Both the position numbers and the translations under genes were made by a program. The notes beneath the pieces are model-generated. The model searched no databases. It was given only the letters and a program-made list of their open reading frames with translations, and had not been told where the DNA came from. A stretch of DNA of 64,000 bases from Nevskia sp. (lineage in GTDB: Bacteria; Pseudomonadota; Gammaproteobacteria; Nevskiales; Nevskiaceae), in the NCBI GenBank assembly GCA_023229645.1, contig JALNYU010000012.1, positions 65,852 to 129,851 of the forward strand, read 5' to 3'. Below, piece by piece: positions 34,936 through 44,281 of the stretch (the first letter of the stretch is position 1; each line of letters starts with the position of its first letter).

Positions 34936-37803
34936 CTAAATAAATAGCCGCGTTTCACCAGCACCTTCAATGTTCTCGATGCAGCGCCCACACAACGCCG
35001 GATGCGCTGGGCTGAGACCAACATCGGCCCGGCGGTGCCAGCAGCGGCTGCATTTCACTGCATCGGAAACCACGACTTCGACATCAGTCGCCGTATCGGG
35101 TGTCGTGAGTGCACGCCCAGTCAGGCGCGCCCACTCGCCTGCCGACGTGGTCAACGTGACGTCCGAAACCAAGAACCAGAAGCGCAGTTCATCGGCGATG
35201 CCATTTGCAAGCGCCATAAACGCGGGGTCGACAAAGAGAACGAGCTTGGCATCAAGCGCTGACCCCAATAGACCAGCTTGGCGCTTGCCCTCAAGTTCGG
35301 CTTTAACTTGATCGCGGAGTAGCAGTAGTTTCTCCCAGTCGACTGGCGCCATCGACTCAACCTCCGGGATCGCATACCAAGTCTGTGCAAATACACTCTG
35401 GCTCCGGTCGCCGGGTAGCAGCTTCCAGATTTCATCGGCGGTGAACGAGAGTATCGGCGCAATCCAGCGGACAATGCTTTCGGCGATATGGAATAGCACT
35501 GTCTGCGCCGAACGGCGCGCCGGGCTGTTCTCCGGCAAGGTATAAAGTCGGTCTTTCAGAATATCCAGATACAAACCACCGAGATCGACAACGCAGTAGT
35601 TGTGGAGCTTCTGGTATACCAAATGGAATTGTGATTCGCGATAGGCCGAGCGGATTTCATCCTGTAACAACGCAAGCTGGCCCAATGCCCAACGATCGAC
35701 CGCCAGCAATTCAGACGGCGGCAGTAGATGCTGCGCAGGCGCGAAGCCGTGCAAATTGCTCAACAGATAGCGCGCGGTGTTGCGGATGCGCCGATAGGCG
35801 TCCGCAATGCGCTTCAGTAGATTGTCGGAGATCGCGATCTCGCCGCTGTAATCGCTGGCTGCGGCCCAGAGACGCAGCACGTCCGCGCCGAGCGTCTTGG
35901 TCACTGTTTGTGGCGCGACGACGTTGCCGACTGACTTGCTCATCTTCCGGCCTTGCTCATCAACCGTGAAGCCGTGCGTCAACACTGCCTTGTATGGCGC
36001 GCGACCGCGCATCGCAACCGAGGTCAGCAGGCTGGACATGAACCAGCCGCGATGTTGATCCGAACCTTCAAGATAGAAATCGGCCTGCGGTGCGAGGCCA
36101 TCCGCGTCGAGTGCCGCCGGGTTGGTCGCAACGAATGCGCATTGATGCACGCTGCCGGAATCGAACCAAACGTCGAGCGTATCCGGACATTTGTCGTAGT
36201 CCGAAGCTTCTTCGGCCGGCAGCCAATCGCTGACGCTAGAACTGAACCACGCCTCCAAGCCGCCCGTCTCGATTTGATCAGCGACGCGGCGCAGCAGCGC
36301 TGCGGACTCCGGATGCGGCGTCTGCGTGCGCTTATGAACAAACAGCGCCAGCGGCACGCCCCAGGTGCGTTGCCGTGAAATACACCAATCCGGGCGATCG
36401 GCGACCATGCCGCGGATGCGTTCTTCGCCCCAACCTGGGATCCAGCGCGTCTCGCCAATCGCTTTCAGCGCCTGCTCGCGCAGGCCACGGTCGTCCATCG
36501 AGACGAACCACTGCGCAGTCGCCAGCGTGTACAACGGCGTCTTGTGCCGCCAGCAATGCGGGTAGCTGTGCGTGATCGTATCCAAGTGCACCAGCGCGCC
36601 CGATGCCCGCAGCGCATCCAATATCACCGGCTCGGCTTTGCGCAGATGCAGGCCGCTCACCAGCGGCGTGCCGTCTTTGAAGCGGCTGTCCATTCCAACC
36701 GGATTCACCACTTCGACACCGTATTCGCGGCAAACCTCGTAGTCGTCCGCGCCGTGCGCGGGCGCGGTGTGAACAAGGCCGGTGCCGGCGTCCAACGTGA
36801 CGTGTTGCCCGAGCACGATCGGCGAAAGCTGGCCATCGGCAAACGGGTGCAAGCCTTTCAATCCCGCCAGTTCCTTGCCCAGGATGGCGCTACCGAGGCG
36901 GCGAACATCGGCGATCGCAAAGTGATTTGCCAGCGCTTCGACGCGCTCCTCGGCCAACACGTAGACGCCATGCCCGCCAAAATCGGCCAACACGTAGTTG
37001 AAATCCGGGTTAAGCGCGATCGCCTGATTACCGGGCAGCGACCACGGCGTGGTCGTCCAGATCATAAAGCCGATTTTCTCTGGCGCGTTTGCGACGCCAA
37101 ACTTGGCGGCGACGGCAGCCGGATCCGCAGCGACCAACGAAACGTAGATCGCCGACGATTGTTTATCCTGATATTCCACTTCCGCTTCGGCCAGCGACGA
37201 GCCGCAATCGGCACACCAGTGCACGGGCTTGAAGCCCCGTACGACGTGACCGTTTTCGACGATCCGCGCCAGCACGCGCAATTGCTCAGCCTCGAACGCC
37301 GGCTGCATCGTCAAATACGGCTTATCCCAATCGGCGAGCACGCCAAGGCGCTTAAAATCAGCGCGCTGGCGATCGATTTGCTCGAGCGCGTACTCCCGGC
37401 ATTTGGCGCGAAACGCGGCAGCATCAAGCTTCTCGCCCACCTTGCCGAATTTCTTCTCGACTTGCAGTTCGATCGGTAGCCCGTGGCAGTCCCAACCCGG
37501 CACAAACGGCGCGTAATGGCCGTCTAAGCGCGCGGATTTGACCACCATATCCTTTAACACTTTGTTAACGGCGTGGCCGATGTGGATGTCGCCGTTCGCG
37601 TATGGCGGCCCGTCGACAAACCAGTAGGGCGTGGTGCGGTGCTGCGTCGCCGCCTGCACCTGCGCATAGAGATCTTCCGCCTGCCACTGCGCCAGCATTT
37701 GCGGTTCGCGCTGAGCGAGGCCGGCCTGCATCGGGAAATCCGTTTGCGGCAGATTCAACGTTTGCTTGTAGTCCGGGCCGGCTTGAGTATTTGAGTCGTT
37801 CAC
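34936..37803 (-). CDS. ileS: isoleucyl-tRNA synthetase
   Basis: Class I synthetase of 955 residues. It has the HIGH motif in YANGDIHIGHAVNKVLKD, a large CP1 editing domain, GRKMSKSVGNVV as KMSKS loop, and a C-terminal zinc finger (CSRCWHRRADVG and CGRCI). Translation starts at GTG 37803, which overlaps the ribF stop as GTGA; a longer open frame to 37917 lies inside ribF. Confidence 0.97.
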   Translation of the reverse strand: MNDSNTQAGPDYKQTLNLPQTDFPMQAGLAQREPQMLAQWQAEDLYAQVQAATQHRTTPYWFVDGPPYANGDIHIGHAVNKVLKDMVVKSARLDGHYAPFVPGWDCHGLPIELQVEKKFGKVGEKLDAAAFRAKCREYALEQIDRQRADFKRLGVLADWDKPYLTMQPAFEAEQLRVLARIVENGHVVRGFKPVHWCADCGSSLAEAEVEYQDKQSSAIYVSLVAADPAAVAAKFGVANAPEKIGFMIWTTTPWSLPGNQAIALNPDFNYVLADFGGHGVYVLAEERVEALANHFAIADVRRLGSAILGKELAGLKGLHPFADGQLSPIVLGQHVTLDAGTGLVHTAPAHGADDYEVCREYGVEVVNPVGMDSRFKDGTPLVSGLHLRKAEPVILDALRASGALVHLDTITHSYPHCWRHKTPLYTLATAQWFVSMDDRGLREQALKAIGETRWIPGWGEERIRGMVADRPDWCISRQRTWGVPLALFVHKRTQTPHPESAALLRRVADQIETGGLEAWFSSSVSDWLPAEEASDYDKCPDTLDVWFDSGSVHQCAFVATNPAALDADGLAPQADFYLEGSDQHRGWFMSSLLTSVAMRGRAPYKAVLTHGFTVDEQGRKMSKSVGNVVAPQTVTKTLGADVLRLWAAASDYSGEIAISDNLLKRIADAYRRIRNTARYLLSNLHGFAPAQHLLPPSELLAVDRWALGQLALLQDEIRSAYRESQFHLVYQKLHNYCVVDLGGLYLDILKDRLYTLPENSPARRSAQTVLFHIAESIVRWIAPILSFTADEIWKLLPGDRSQSVFAQTWYAIPEVESMAPVDWEKLLLLRDQVKAELEGKRQAGLLGSALDAKLVLFVDPAFMALANGIADELRFWFLVSDVTLTTSAGEWARLTGRALTTPDTATDVEVVVSDAVKCSRCWHRRADVGLSPAHPALCGRCIENIEGAGETRLFI

Positions 37804-38744
37804 GTCGTCAGTTCTTGTTCTACGAGGAAAGTACGCGCTTGCACGCCGTCGGCTTGCATCTGCACGGCCAGCGCATCGAGCGAATCGAAGCGCAGCTGCG
37901 GCCGCAGAAAGCGGCAAAACTCGACATCCAGCTCGACACCATACAGCGATCCAGCAAAATCGAAGACATGCGTTTCTAACAAGCAGGCGCTCATGCCTAG
38001 CGTTGGACGCACGCCGAGACTCGCAACGGCGGGCAGCCCTTCCGGCTGACCCGGCCAGCGCGCACGCACCGCGTAAACGCCGTGGGCGAGCGCCGGAACA
38101 CGGCGCAGGTGAATATTTGCCGTCGGCATTCCGAGTTCACGACCCAACTTCAAGCCGTGGCGCACGCGTCCCAAAATCCGATAGCGGCGGCCGAGCAGGT
38201 TTTCAACCTGCGCCAGATCCGGCTGCTGCAGCGCTGTGCGCAACGCCGACGAACTGCAGCGCAGACCATCGAACGTGACCGAATCCAGGCCTTCGGCGCG
38301 AAAACCTGCGTCGGCACCGATCCGCTGCAACAAGGCTAAATCGCCACGCCGGCCGCTGCCGTAACGAAAATCGTCGCCGACGATGACCGCGCGCGCGCCA
38401 AGCCCGGCAACCAGCACGCGTTCGATAAACGCTTCCGCGCTCAGGCTGGCCAGCCGGCGATCGAAGCGCAGACATAGCACCCGATCAACACCCGCGGCCT
38501 GGAGTAAACGCAGCTTATCGCGCAAGCTTGTCACCCGCGGCGGCGCGGTTTCAGGCGCAAAAAATTCGCGCGGTGTGGGTTCGAAAATCGTCACCACTGC
38601 GGGCACACCGTACTGCTGCGAAAGCGCCTTTAAACGGGCGATCAACGCCTGGTGGCCGCGATGCAGACCGTCGAAATTGCCAATCGACACCACGCTGCCG
38701 CGATGGCGCGTAGCGAGATTGTGCAGACCGCGTATCAGCTCCAT
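37800..38744 (-). CDS. ribF: bifunctional riboflavin kinase/FAD synthetase
   Basis: Makes FMN from riboflavin and FAD from FMN. The 314 residues comprise an N-terminal FAD synthetase nucleotidyltransferase (SIGNFDGLHRGHQAL, VIVGDDFRYGSGRRG) and a C-terminal riboflavin kinase (GRELGMPTANIHL, VYGVELDVEFCRFLRP). It is coupled to ileS by a 4-bp overlap. Confidence 0.97.
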   Translation of the reverse strand: MELIRGLHNLATRHRGSVVSIGNFDGLHRGHQALIARLKALSQQYGVPAVVTIFEPTPREFFAPETAPPRVTSLRDKLRLLQAAGVDRVLCLRFDRRLASLSAEAFIERVLVAGLGARAVIVGDDFRYGSGRRGDLALLQRIGADAGFRAEGLDSVTFDGLRCSSSALRTALQQPDLAQVENLLGRRYRILGRVRHGLKLGRELGMPTANIHLRRVPALAHGVYAVRARWPGQPEGLPAVASLGVRPTLGMSACLLETHVFDFAGSLYGVELDVEFCRFLRPQLRFDSLDALAVQMQADGVQARTFLVEQELTT

Positions 38745-38795
38745 ATCGGACGATCTTACGAAAGGACGGCGATTATAAAGTCCACGGGCTCGTCT

Positions 38796-40349
38796 TCATA
38801 TGCGCCGCGCCGCTCGGAAGTGTCGTAGCCGTAAACCGCCGAGCCATAACGCAGCGCCATAACCGACCATCGCGCAGGCAATCAACACCGCCATACGCAG
38901 CGCTTGCGCCCAGCGATCCAGCTTCAACCAGCTGCCGAGATCGCCCGCCAGCAGCAGCACAATTGCCGCCAGCACCGCGTTTGCGACCAACAAGCGCAGC
39001 GTAAAGCCGCGCCAACCCGGCGCCGGTCGATAAATGCCATCGCGGCGCAAACGTTGGAATAACAGCAGCGAATTTACCCAAGCGGTGACCGAAGTCGAGA
39101 TCGCCAAGCCAACGTGAATGCCATCGAAACGATGGTAGCGCGCGATCAGAAACGTCGCGATGCTGGTACCGATGCCAACCACAAGACCGATGGTCGCGTA
39201 ACGCACCGGCAGCTTGGTTTCCTGGCGCGCATAAAACCCAGGCACGAGAATCTTCACCATCGAAAAACCCATGAACCCAAAGCCGTAGGCGCAGACGACC
39301 CAACCGGTCATGCGGACATCGAAATCGCTAAACCGGCCGTGGCCAAACAGCGTTGCCACCAGCGGCCCCCCGAGCAAAATGAGCCCGAGCGCCGATGGCA
39401 GGCCGAGCAGAAGCATCGTGCGCAAGCCCCAGTCCAGCGTATCCGAGAATTGCAGCGGCGATTTCTGTACGTGCTGCGCCGACAACGACGGCAGAATCGC
39501 AGTGCCAACGGCAATGCTGAAAATGCCGACTGGCAATTCCATCAAGCGGCTGCCGTAGTTCAGCCAGCTCACGGTGCCGCTACCGATCAACGTCGCGAAA
39601 CTGGTATTCAGCAGCAGGCTGATCTGTGCGATTGAGGATCCGATCATCACCGGAATCATCAGCGCGACGATGCGCCCCACCCGCACATCGCGCCAACCCC
39701 AGCGCGGCCACGGCAATAATTTCAGCTGCGCCAGCGCCGGCAGCTGAAAGGCAAATTGCAGGATGCCAGCGACAAACACCGCATAAGCCAGCACCCGGAC
39801 CGAACTGGCGTCGATATACGCCGAGGCGATGATGCATAGATTCAAGATCACCGGCATGAACGCCGGCACGGCGAAGCGGCCATAGCTATTCAAAATGCTG
39901 CCGACCATCGAGGCCAGCGAGATGAACATTAGATACGGGAACGTCCAGCGCAGCAGATCCGCGCCCAGCGCCTGCTGCGCAGGATCACCATGAAAGCCGG
40001 GCGCGAAGGCCCAGACCATCAACGGCGCGGCAAGACAACCAACGAGCGTAATCAGCGCCAGTACCCCGCCGAGCGTACCCATGACCGCCGCGACGAGGTC
40101 ACGCACGTCATCGTGGCTTTGCAGCGTCTTGGTCTCGGTAAACACCGGCACAAACGCCTGCGAGAACGCGCCTTCGGCGAACATGCGGCGGCCGAGGTTC
40201 GGAATCATCTGCGCAATAAAGAAGATATCGAGCTTAGGCCCGGCGCCGAACGCGGCGGCCAGGGTCACATCGCGAACCAGGCCGAGAATGCGCGATAGCA
40301 TCGTCAAGACGCTGACGATGCTCGTTGATTTGAGCAGCGATTTCGACAT
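38796..40349 (-). CDS. murJ: lipid II flippase MurJ
   Basis: Inner-membrane MOP-family flippase of 517 residues that moves the peptidoglycan precursor lipid II to the periplasmic side. The N-terminus LKSTSIVSVLTMLSRILGLV and the motif RRMFAEGAFSQAFVPVF are characteristic, followed by about 14 TM segments. It is separated from ribF by 51 bp and is divergent from rpsT, the conserved gammaproteobacterial arrangement. Confidence 0.97.
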   Translation of the reverse strand: MSKSLLKSTSIVSVLTMLSRILGLVRDVTLAAAFGAGPKLDIFFIAQMIPNLGRRMFAEGAFSQAFVPVFTETKTLQSHDDVRDLVAAVMGTLGGVLALITLVGCLAAPLMVWAFAPGFHGDPAQQALGADLLRWTFPYLMFISLASMVGSILNSYGRFAVPAFMPVILNLCIIASAYIDASSVRVLAYAVFVAGILQFAFQLPALAQLKLLPWPRWGWRDVRVGRIVALMIPVMIGSSIAQISLLLNTSFATLIGSGTVSWLNYGSRLMELPVGIFSIAVGTAILPSLSAQHVQKSPLQFSDTLDWGLRTMLLLGLPSALGLILLGGPLVATLFGHGRFSDFDVRMTGWVVCAYGFGFMGFSMVKILVPGFYARQETKLPVRYATIGLVVGIGTSIATFLIARYHRFDGIHVGLAISTSVTAWVNSLLLFQRLRRDGIYRPAPGWRGFTLRLLVANAVLAAIVLLLAGDLGSWLKLDRWAQALRMAVLIACAMVGYGAALWLGGLRLRHFRAARRI

Positions 40350-40429
40350 GGAATCAGAACGCCGTGCGCAGCGGCCGCGGAAATAAGTTATCGAGCCGCA
40401 TCAGAGGATGATTGGTGCACGGATTGAGA

Positions 40430-40460
40430 TTGACAATAAACGGGTCGGCAAACATACTAT
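40430..40460 (+). promoter_or_regulatory. promoter of rpsT
   Basis: TTGACA at 40430-40435 and CATACT at 40453-40458, spaced 17 bp, in the murJ/rpsT divergent gap. They lie about 80 bp before the rpsT start, leaving room for a leader that could carry S20 autoregulation. Confidence 0.6.
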
Positions 40461-40539
40461 CGCGCTTCACTTTTGTCTGTTTTTTTGTCGCCTATTTTTA
40501 GGCTAACCGGCTTCAACCCGATTTCAGGAGTTTTTTAAC

Positions 40540-40803
40540 TTGGCCAACACGATTCAAGCGCGGAAGCGCGCACGCCAGTCCGAGCAGCACCGCGAGCGCA
40601 ATGCCAGCCAGCGCTCGATGATTCGCAGCACCATCAAGAAGGTTGTCGCTGCCGTCGAAACCAAGAACAAGGCCCAGGCCGAAAGCGCCTACAACGAGAT
40701 GGTGCCGGTTCTGGATCGCTACGCGAACCGCGGCTTGATCCACAAGAACAAGGCTGCGCGTCATAAGAGCCGCCTGGCTGCGCACATTAAAGCGCTCGCC
40801 TAA
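40540..40803 (+). CDS. rpsT: 30S ribosomal protein S20
   Basis: S20 binds 16S rRNA in the small subunit. The 87 residues (MANTIQARKRARQSEQHRER...) match the family over their full length and are strongly basic. The start codon is TTG (TTG GCC AAC), as in E. coli rpsT, where the weak UUG start is part of feedback control. A GGAG ribosome site precedes it (CAGGAG at about 40525). Confidence 0.97.
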   Translation: MANTIQARKRARQSEQHRERNASQRSMIRSTIKKVVAAVETKNKAQAESAYNEMVPVLDRYANRGLIHKNKAARHKSRLAAHIKALA

Positions 40804-40819
40804 GTTCTTACGCAGCACA

Positions 40820-40853
40820 AAAAAAACGCGGCCTTCGGGTCGCGTTTTTTTTG
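40820..40853 (+). terminator. Rho-independent terminator of rpsT
   Basis: AAAAAACGCG and CGCGTTTTTT pair around a GGCCTTCGGGT loop region, followed by further T residues. It lies directly after the rpsT stop. Confidence 0.92.
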
Positions 40854-40913
40854 GCGTTGCTTTAGGTAATCTGCGAGTAATCGTTAAATGCACAGAGGGT
40901 AGCGACCATAAAA

Positions 40914-40946
40914 ATGGCGATGCGGCGTATTTAGCCGCATCGCCAT
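40914..40946 (-). terminator. Rho-independent terminator of the RND efflux operon
   Basis: A perfect 13-bp stem, ATGGCGATGCGGC with its complement, and a 7-nt loop. On the minus strand it is followed by TTTTAT. It lies about 30 bp beyond the stop of the efflux permease gene. Confidence 0.85.
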
Positions 40947-40974
40947 ACCGCGTTAAGTCTGCGCAAATATGTCG

Positions 40975-43900
40975 CTATGGCTCGTCGTGCGGCGCCCGCG
41001 GCGCTGCCAGCGCGCCGCCACCGGCACCGTGGAACTCATCCGCTTCCGGCGGCGCATCGTCGGCCTTGTGCCCGAACCAAGCGCTGAAGCGTGCGCCGAG
41101 CGCGTGGATATAGGTGTACAGCACCGGCACGACGACCAAGGTCAGCAGCGTCGACGTAATGATGCCGCCAATCACCGCCCGCCCCATCGGCGCCTGCGTT
41201 TCACCACCCTTACCAAGCCCCAACGCCATCGGCAGCATGCCGAATATCATCGCCAGCGTGGTCATCAAAATCGGCCGCAGACGCACTTGGCCGGCGCTCA
41301 ACAGCGCTTCCCGCAGCGTCCTCCCTTCGCGCAGCGCCTGATTGGCGAAGTCGACCAACAAAATCGCGTTCTTGGTGACCAAGCCCATCAGCATAATAAA
41401 TCCGATAATACTGAATAGATTCAGCGTTGTACCAGTTACCAACAGCGCGATGAAAACACCCGATAACGATAGTGGCAGCGACACCATGATCGCGATCGGC
41501 TGTAGGAAGCTGCCAAACTGCGAGGCCAGAATCAGATAGATAAAGATCACCGCCAGGCCCAGCGCCGCGAGCGCCGCGCTGCCCGATTCATCGATATTTT
41601 CCTGCGCGCCGGCGACGTTGAAACGGTAGCCCGGTGGCAGTTTGGTGTTCTTGATCAGCTTCTGCACGTCAGCGCCGACATCGCCCGACGGCCGCCCTTC
41701 GGCATTCGCGTAGATCGACACCCGACGCTGCAAGTCCTGGCGCTTGATCTGCTGCGGGCTCGCCGACTCGACGAAACTCACAACCTGCCGCAGTGGCACC
41801 AGCCGCGGTGAACCGTCCGGCTGCAACCGCGTGCTGGTGAGCGCGAGTTCGCCGAGATCGCTAGCGATTTGCCGGTCGCCTTTCGGCAACCGAACGATCA
41901 CGTCGTAATCCTGGCCATCTGGCCCCAGCCAATGGCTGATTTGATCGCCGGCGACCAACGGCCGCAGCGCGTTGCCGATGCGGGCGGTCGATAAGCCGAG
42001 ATCGCTAGCCAGCTCGTTATTAATCCGCACCGAAATGCCCGGATTGGCGCCTTTCTCGCTGCTTTCGAGATCGGCGATACCCGGAATCTTGGCGATTTCC
42101 TTGATCAGGTTCTGGCTGATTTCAGTGAGCTTGTCAGCGTCTGGGCCGAGCAGGGAAATAAACACCGAGCCGCCGAAACCAACCGACAACGTCATACCGG
42201 CAACATTGGCGATGCGGGCCCGGATCAGCTTCTCCATCTCCTTTTGCGAGCGGCGCGGCGTTTTGTCTTTATCGACCAAACGCAGATTAATGCGCGAGTA
42301 GTTCTTGCCTTCGTCAGTGCCGACTTCGGTCGCCACCGTTTCGACTTCCGGGAATTCTTTCAGAATCGCCTCGACCTGCCGCGTCTTGGCATCCGTGTAT
42401 TCAAGGCTAGAGCCGAGCGGCGTGTTCAAGCGTAGCGAGATGAAACCCTCGTCGCCTTCCGGCGTAAATTCGGAGCCAATAAACGGCACCAAAAAGAAGC
42501 TGCCGAAGAAGATTAGCGCCGCCAGCCACAACACGATGCCGCGATTACTGATCGTGCCCCACTGGCGATAATCGAGTGTGCGCAGCGCATGCGTCAGGCC
42601 GAACAGTGGAAACCAGACGCGGCGCCGACGCGTGCTTAATGCGCGCTCCAACAGGCGGCCGTAGACGCCGTGCAGGGCTTCGACGCCGACTTCGATGCGT
42701 TCCATCACGCGGCCGAGCCACGGCACGTATTTGAAGCGATTTTTAACCGGGTCACGCCAAACCGACGACAGCATCGGATCGAGCGTAAAGCTGACGAACA
42801 AGCTGACCATCACCGCGACGGCGACGGTGATACCGAACTGGAAGAAATAGCGGCCGATGATGCCGTTCATGAACGCCACCGGCACGAACACGGCGATGAT
42901 CGCAAACGTCGTCGCCATGACCGCGAGGCCGATTTCCTGCGTGCCGTCGAGCGCCGCGCGAACGTGGCTCTTACCCATCGCGAGATGGCGTACGATGTTT
43001 TCGCGCACCACAATCGCGTCGTCGATCAACAAACCGATGCACAGGCTCAGCGCCATTAGCGTCAGGAAGTTCAGCGTGAAGCCGAACGCGTGCAGCGCGA
43101 TGAACGAGGCGATTACTGAGATCGGCAAGGTCAGGCCGGTGATGATCGTCGAGCGCCAGGAATGCAGGAACAGGAAGACGATGAAAACCGTCAGCAAGCC
43201 GCCTTCAATGATCGTTTCCTTAACCCGCTTCAACGAATCCTTGATGAAATCGGAATTCGAGTTGATGACTTTAATTTTCACGTCATCCGGCAAACGCGCC
43301 TGTAAATCCTTGATCGCCGCCTGCACGCTGTCACCAACTTCGACGATATTGGCGTCCTGCACGCGGAAGATCGATAAACCGATCGCCCGCTTACCATCGA
43401 CGCGCGAAATCGATGTTTCTTCCGCTTCACCATCGACAACCGAAGCCACCTGCTCCAAATAAATCGGCGCACCGGCCTGAGTCGCAACGATGATGCGACC
43501 GAACGCCGCCGGCTCCTTGATCTTGCCTTCAACGCGCACCAACTGCTCGGCCGCGCCGCGACTGATCGAACCCGCCGGCAGATCCTGATTAGAGTCTTGT
43601 ACCGCAGCAACAACTTGATCAACGCCGACGTGATAACTCTCTAATGCGCCCGGCTTCAGAAAGATCTGGATCTGCCGCACGGCCGAACCGCTGACCGCAA
43701 CATTGCCGACGCCCTGTGCATTCTGCAGCCGCTTAACGATAATCTGATCGACCAGCGTCGAAACTTCCCGCAGCGAGCGCGTTTCCGAATACACCGTGAG
43801 ATCGATGATCGGCTGCTGATTGGCGTCGTTGTTAGTGCGCGTCACCAGCGGGTCTTTCGCTTCGCGCGGGAAGCTCGGGCGAATCTGCGCAACTTTATCG

Positions 43901-44226
43901 CGTACTTCCTGCGCCGCCGTTGCAATATCAACCGTCAATCGGAATTCGATCTGAATAAACGCCAAACCTTCGCGCGCCGTACCGTAGATCCGCTTAACGC
44001 CTTCTACGGTGTTGACGACGTTTTCCAGCGGCTTTAGCAAATCGTTTTCAATCGCTTCGGGTGACGCGCCCGGATAGCTAACCGAGATGCTGACATACGG
44101 ACTAGAGACATCCGGAAACTGCTCGACCGGCAGCCGGTTATACGAAAACATGCCGAGCACCAGCAACGCCACCATGACCATCGTGGCGAAGACCGGCTGG
44201 CTAATACTGGTTTTAGTGATCCACAT
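40975..44226 (-). CDS. RND multidrug efflux permease (AcrB/MexB family)
   Basis: Inner-membrane RND transporter of 1083 residues with 12 TM segments and two large periplasmic loops. The start MWITKTSISQPVFATMVMV, SYPGASPEAIENDL and the proton-relay aspartates in GLLIDDAIVVRENIV (TM4) are family features. The sequence is nearer to the MexF/heavy-duty subgroup with a single conserved repeat than to AcrB; the substrate is unknown. It pairs with the upstream fusion protein gene, and no outer-membrane factor gene is adjacent. The C-terminal tail is acidic and His-rich (AGGGALAAPRAPHDEP). Confidence 0.93.
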   Translation of the reverse strand: MWITKTSISQPVFATMVMVALLVLGMFSYNRLPVEQFPDVSSPYVSISVSYPGASPEAIENDLLKPLENVVNTVEGVKRIYGTAREGLAFIQIEFRLTVDIATAAQEVRDKVAQIRPSFPREAKDPLVTRTNNDANQQPIIDLTVYSETRSLREVSTLVDQIIVKRLQNAQGVGNVAVSGSAVRQIQIFLKPGALESYHVGVDQVVAAVQDSNQDLPAGSISRGAAEQLVRVEGKIKEPAAFGRIIVATQAGAPIYLEQVASVVDGEAEETSISRVDGKRAIGLSIFRVQDANIVEVGDSVQAAIKDLQARLPDDVKIKVINSNSDFIKDSLKRVKETIIEGGLLTVFIVFLFLHSWRSTIITGLTLPISVIASFIALHAFGFTLNFLTLMALSLCIGLLIDDAIVVRENIVRHLAMGKSHVRAALDGTQEIGLAVMATTFAIIAVFVPVAFMNGIIGRYFFQFGITVAVAVMVSLFVSFTLDPMLSSVWRDPVKNRFKYVPWLGRVMERIEVGVEALHGVYGRLLERALSTRRRRVWFPLFGLTHALRTLDYRQWGTISNRGIVLWLAALIFFGSFFLVPFIGSEFTPEGDEGFISLRLNTPLGSSLEYTDAKTRQVEAILKEFPEVETVATEVGTDEGKNYSRINLRLVDKDKTPRRSQKEMEKLIRARIANVAGMTLSVGFGGSVFISLLGPDADKLTEISQNLIKEIAKIPGIADLESSEKGANPGISVRINNELASDLGLSTARIGNALRPLVAGDQISHWLGPDGQDYDVIVRLPKGDRQIASDLGELALTSTRLQPDGSPRLVPLRQVVSFVESASPQQIKRQDLQRRVSIYANAEGRPSGDVGADVQKLIKNTKLPPGYRFNVAGAQENIDESGSAALAALGLAVIFIYLILASQFGSFLQPIAIMVSLPLSLSGVFIALLVTGTTLNLFSIIGFIMLMGLVTKNAILLVDFANQALREGRTLREALLSAGQVRLRPILMTTLAMIFGMLPMALGLGKGGETQAPMGRAVIGGIITSTLLTLVVVPVLYTYIHALGARFSAWFGHKADDAPPEADEFHGAGGGALAAPRAPHDEP

Positions 44227-44281
44227 CTGCCGATACTCCTGAATTCGCGATGCGCAAAACAGCGCCCGCGCGTGGCGGATC

